This document shows, piece after piece, positions 62,794 through 64,000 of a DNA stretch of 64,000 bases (its first letter is position 1; each line of letters starts with the position of its first letter). The position numbers were made by a program, and so were the translations under genes. Under the pieces are notes generated by a model. That model saw nothing but the letters and a program-made list of their open reading frames with translations, was not told the DNA's origin and searched no databases. This DNA is from Rhodoferax sp. (GTDB lineage: Bacteria; Pseudomonadota; Gammaproteobacteria; Burkholderiales; Burkholderiaceae_C). The stretch lies in contig NZ_JAAFHA010000004.1 in assembly GCF_010365055.1 (NCBI RefSeq), forward strand, positions 1 to 64,000. The letters run 5' to 3'.

Positions 62794-63825
62794 ATGAAGC
62801 TCGCCCGCACCCCCTTTTTCACCACCCTGCGCCTGTTGGCACTCGCGCTCGCCTGCACCACGTCCATCGCTTACGCCGACGACTATGGCGACGTCGGCCA
62901 GCTGTTGCACGCGGGCAAGCTGAGCGAGGCCATGGTCAAGGCAGACGGTTACCTTGCAGCCAAGCCCGCCGACCCGCAGATGCGCTTTCTCAAAGGGGTG
63001 ATCCAGCGCAATCAGGGCAAGCAGGCCGAGGCCATTGCCACCTTCACCAAGCTCACTGAAGACTACCCCGAGTTGCCCGAGCCCTATAACAATCTGGCCG
63101 TGCTCTACGCGGGCCAAAACCAGTTTGACAAGGCACGGGCCGCGCTGGAAATGGCCATCCGCACCAACCCCAGCTACGCCACGGCGCATGAAAACTTGGG
63201 CGACATTTACGCACGTCTGGCCAGCCAGGCCTATAACAAGGCGCTGCAACTCGATGGCGCCAATCCGGCGGTACCGCCCAAGCTGGCCCTGATTCGGGAA
63301 TTATTTGGCCCCAACAACAAGGGACAGCGCCCCGCCACCGCCGCGCTGGCTGCAGCCCCTGCGGCGGTCGCCAAACCATCAACACCAGCGCCCACCGCAC
63401 CGCCTGCGGTTGCGCCAGCACCACCATCGGCCACGAGTGCCCCGGTTGCAGCGGCAAAGCCCGCCGCCAGCGACAGCGCAACGAAGGACGCCAAAGATGT
63501 GCAAGAGGCCGTGCAGGCTTGGGCCAGAGCCTGGGCAGCCAAGGACATGACGGCCTACCTGGGCGCTTATGGCAAAGAATTCGACCCGGCCGGCAAACAG
63601 TCGCGCAACGCCTGGGAAGCAGACCGCCGCAGCCGCATCGTCGGCAAGAACACCATCAGCGTCAAACTCGACCACGTCAACGTCACGGTCAATGGTGCCC
63701 AAGCCGTGGCCAAATTCCGCCAGGACTACCGCTCGGGGACGCTGGCGGTGTCGAGCCGCAAGACGCTCGAACTGGTCAAGACCGGTAACCGGTGGCTGAT
63801 CGTCAAGGAAAGCACGGGAAACTGA
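62794..63825 (+). CDS. Secreted TPR protein with a C-terminal SnoaL-like domain
   Basis: 343 residues. The signal peptide runs 1-28 (ends AYA). Tetratricopeptide helices span about 30-165 (AEAIATFTKLTEDYPELPEPYNNLA and AENLGDIYARLA-like units). An Ala/Pro linker at 175-225 leads to a C-terminal alpha+beta domain (VQAWARAWAAKDMTAYLGAYG, FRQDYRSG, ELVKTGNRWLIV) of the NTF2/SnoaL-like type seen at the ends of periplasmic cell-wall proteins. Probably periplasmic scaffold. AGGAAT precedes the ATG at a loose distance. Confidence 0.85.
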   Translation: MKLARTPFFTTLRLLALALACTTSIAYADDYGDVGQLLHAGKLSEAMVKADGYLAAKPADPQMRFLKGVIQRNQGKQAEAIATFTKLTEDYPELPEPYNNLAVLYAGQNQFDKARAALEMAIRTNPSYATAHENLGDIYARLASQAYNKALQLDGANPAVPPKLALIRELFGPNNKGQRPATAALAAAPAAVAKPSTPAPTAPPAVAPAPPSATSAPVAAAKPAASDSATKDAKDVQEAVQAWARAWAAKDMTAYLGAYGKEFDPAGKQSRNAWEADRRSRIVGKNTISVKLDHVNVTVNGAQAVAKFRQDYRSGTLAVSSRKTLELVKTGNRWLIVKESTGN

Positions 63826-63891
63826 TGACCGCCCGCGGGTCACAGCGCGCTTGGCTGGCTTTACGGCTTTCATTCATCGCCTGATGTCATC

Positions 63892-64000
63892 ATGAAGCGG
63901 TATTTTCTGATTCTCTTTTTCCCAGCCCTGGTCGGACTGGCGATGAGCGCTAACGCGGCCGCGCACAAGAAGCCCGTGGCCAAAGCCAAGCCTGGCGCGA
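63892..64000 (+). CDS. Start of a secreted protein, cut by window end
   Basis: 36 codons visible. The sequence opens MKRYFLILFFPALVGLAMS, followed by an ANAAA cleavage site and a basic KKPVAKAKPG stretch. It is a signal peptide plus the beginning of a mature protein. It follows the TPR gene by 66 bp. A cell-wall enzyme such as an L,D-transpeptidase would fit the neighbour, but nothing visible proves it. Confidence 0.6.
   Translation, partial: MKRYFLILFFPALVGLAMSANAAAHKKPVAKAKPGA

Overview
The window is about 64 kb of GC-rich bacterial chromosome. Gene content and order point to a betaproteobacterium of the family Comamonadaceae, most like Rhodoferax or Polaromonas. The clues are the rpsP-rimM-trmD-rplS block, the yqgE-ruvX-pyrR-pyrB-pyrX block, a pilGHIJ-chpA cluster next to rubredoxin and hemL, and short interspersed repeats of a style I associate with that family. 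The genus is inference. Nearly all of it looks like core chromosome: no integrase, transposase, phage gene or CRISPR array was seen.

Layout. 1-945: an RNB-family ribonuclease, cut by the window edge. 1074-5616: a tight minus-strand operon of a patatin-like lipase, a thermolysin-like zinc peptidase and a ComEC-type metallo-beta-lactamase-fold protein; this is the least familiar gene set here. 5.8-14.9 kb: single genes (wax ester synthase/DGAT, methyltransferase, slyX, PilZ, DUF2132, tRNA-Ser(UGA), HU, SMR efflux, SGNH hydrolase, aldo/keto reductase, MFS). 14.6-22.7 kb: DUF3563, DEAD-box helicase, orn, Ste24-like protease, phhB, rsgA, hisC and a CobD-like gene. 22.7-25.7 kb: the ribosomal/tRNA operon and a Nudix gene. 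25.8-34.9 kb: GNAT, TM2, phosphate transport (PiT plus DUF47), Na+/H+ antiporter, HPF, lipoprotein, LysR relic, DHH phosphoesterase, ferredoxin, ylqF, flavodoxin-fold oxidoreductase, arfB. 34.9-43.9 kb: yegQ, a beta/gamma-crystallin fusion, an EF-G paralogue and the pyrimidine operon with an inactive dihydroorotase. 44-55.2 kb: photolyase, then the type IV pilus chemosensory operon chpA-pilJ-pilI-pilH-pilG and rubredoxin. 55.4-64 kb: hemL, tRNA-Ser(GCU), lysC, tilS, accA, AlkA-type glycosylase, cysS, a TPR protein and the start of a secreted protein.

The most striking thing is a dispersed element of about 48 bp, seen ten times (about one per 6.4 kb). It has a GCTAY-loop-RTAGC hairpin at one end and an ACGGGGGCTAGAGGCC-like block at the other. 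Six copies lie between genes or at gene ends. Four lie inside genes (phhB, tilS, pyrX and the AlkA-type glycosylase). All four are read in the same direction and the same codon frame. All four lack the stop codons that the six other copies carry in that frame. It behaves like a mobile or templated short element that can become protein sequence, comparable in principle to Rickettsia palindromic elements. Two other repeat types are present: a triple tandem hairpin repeat before accA and a GC-rich repeat between rpsP and rimM.
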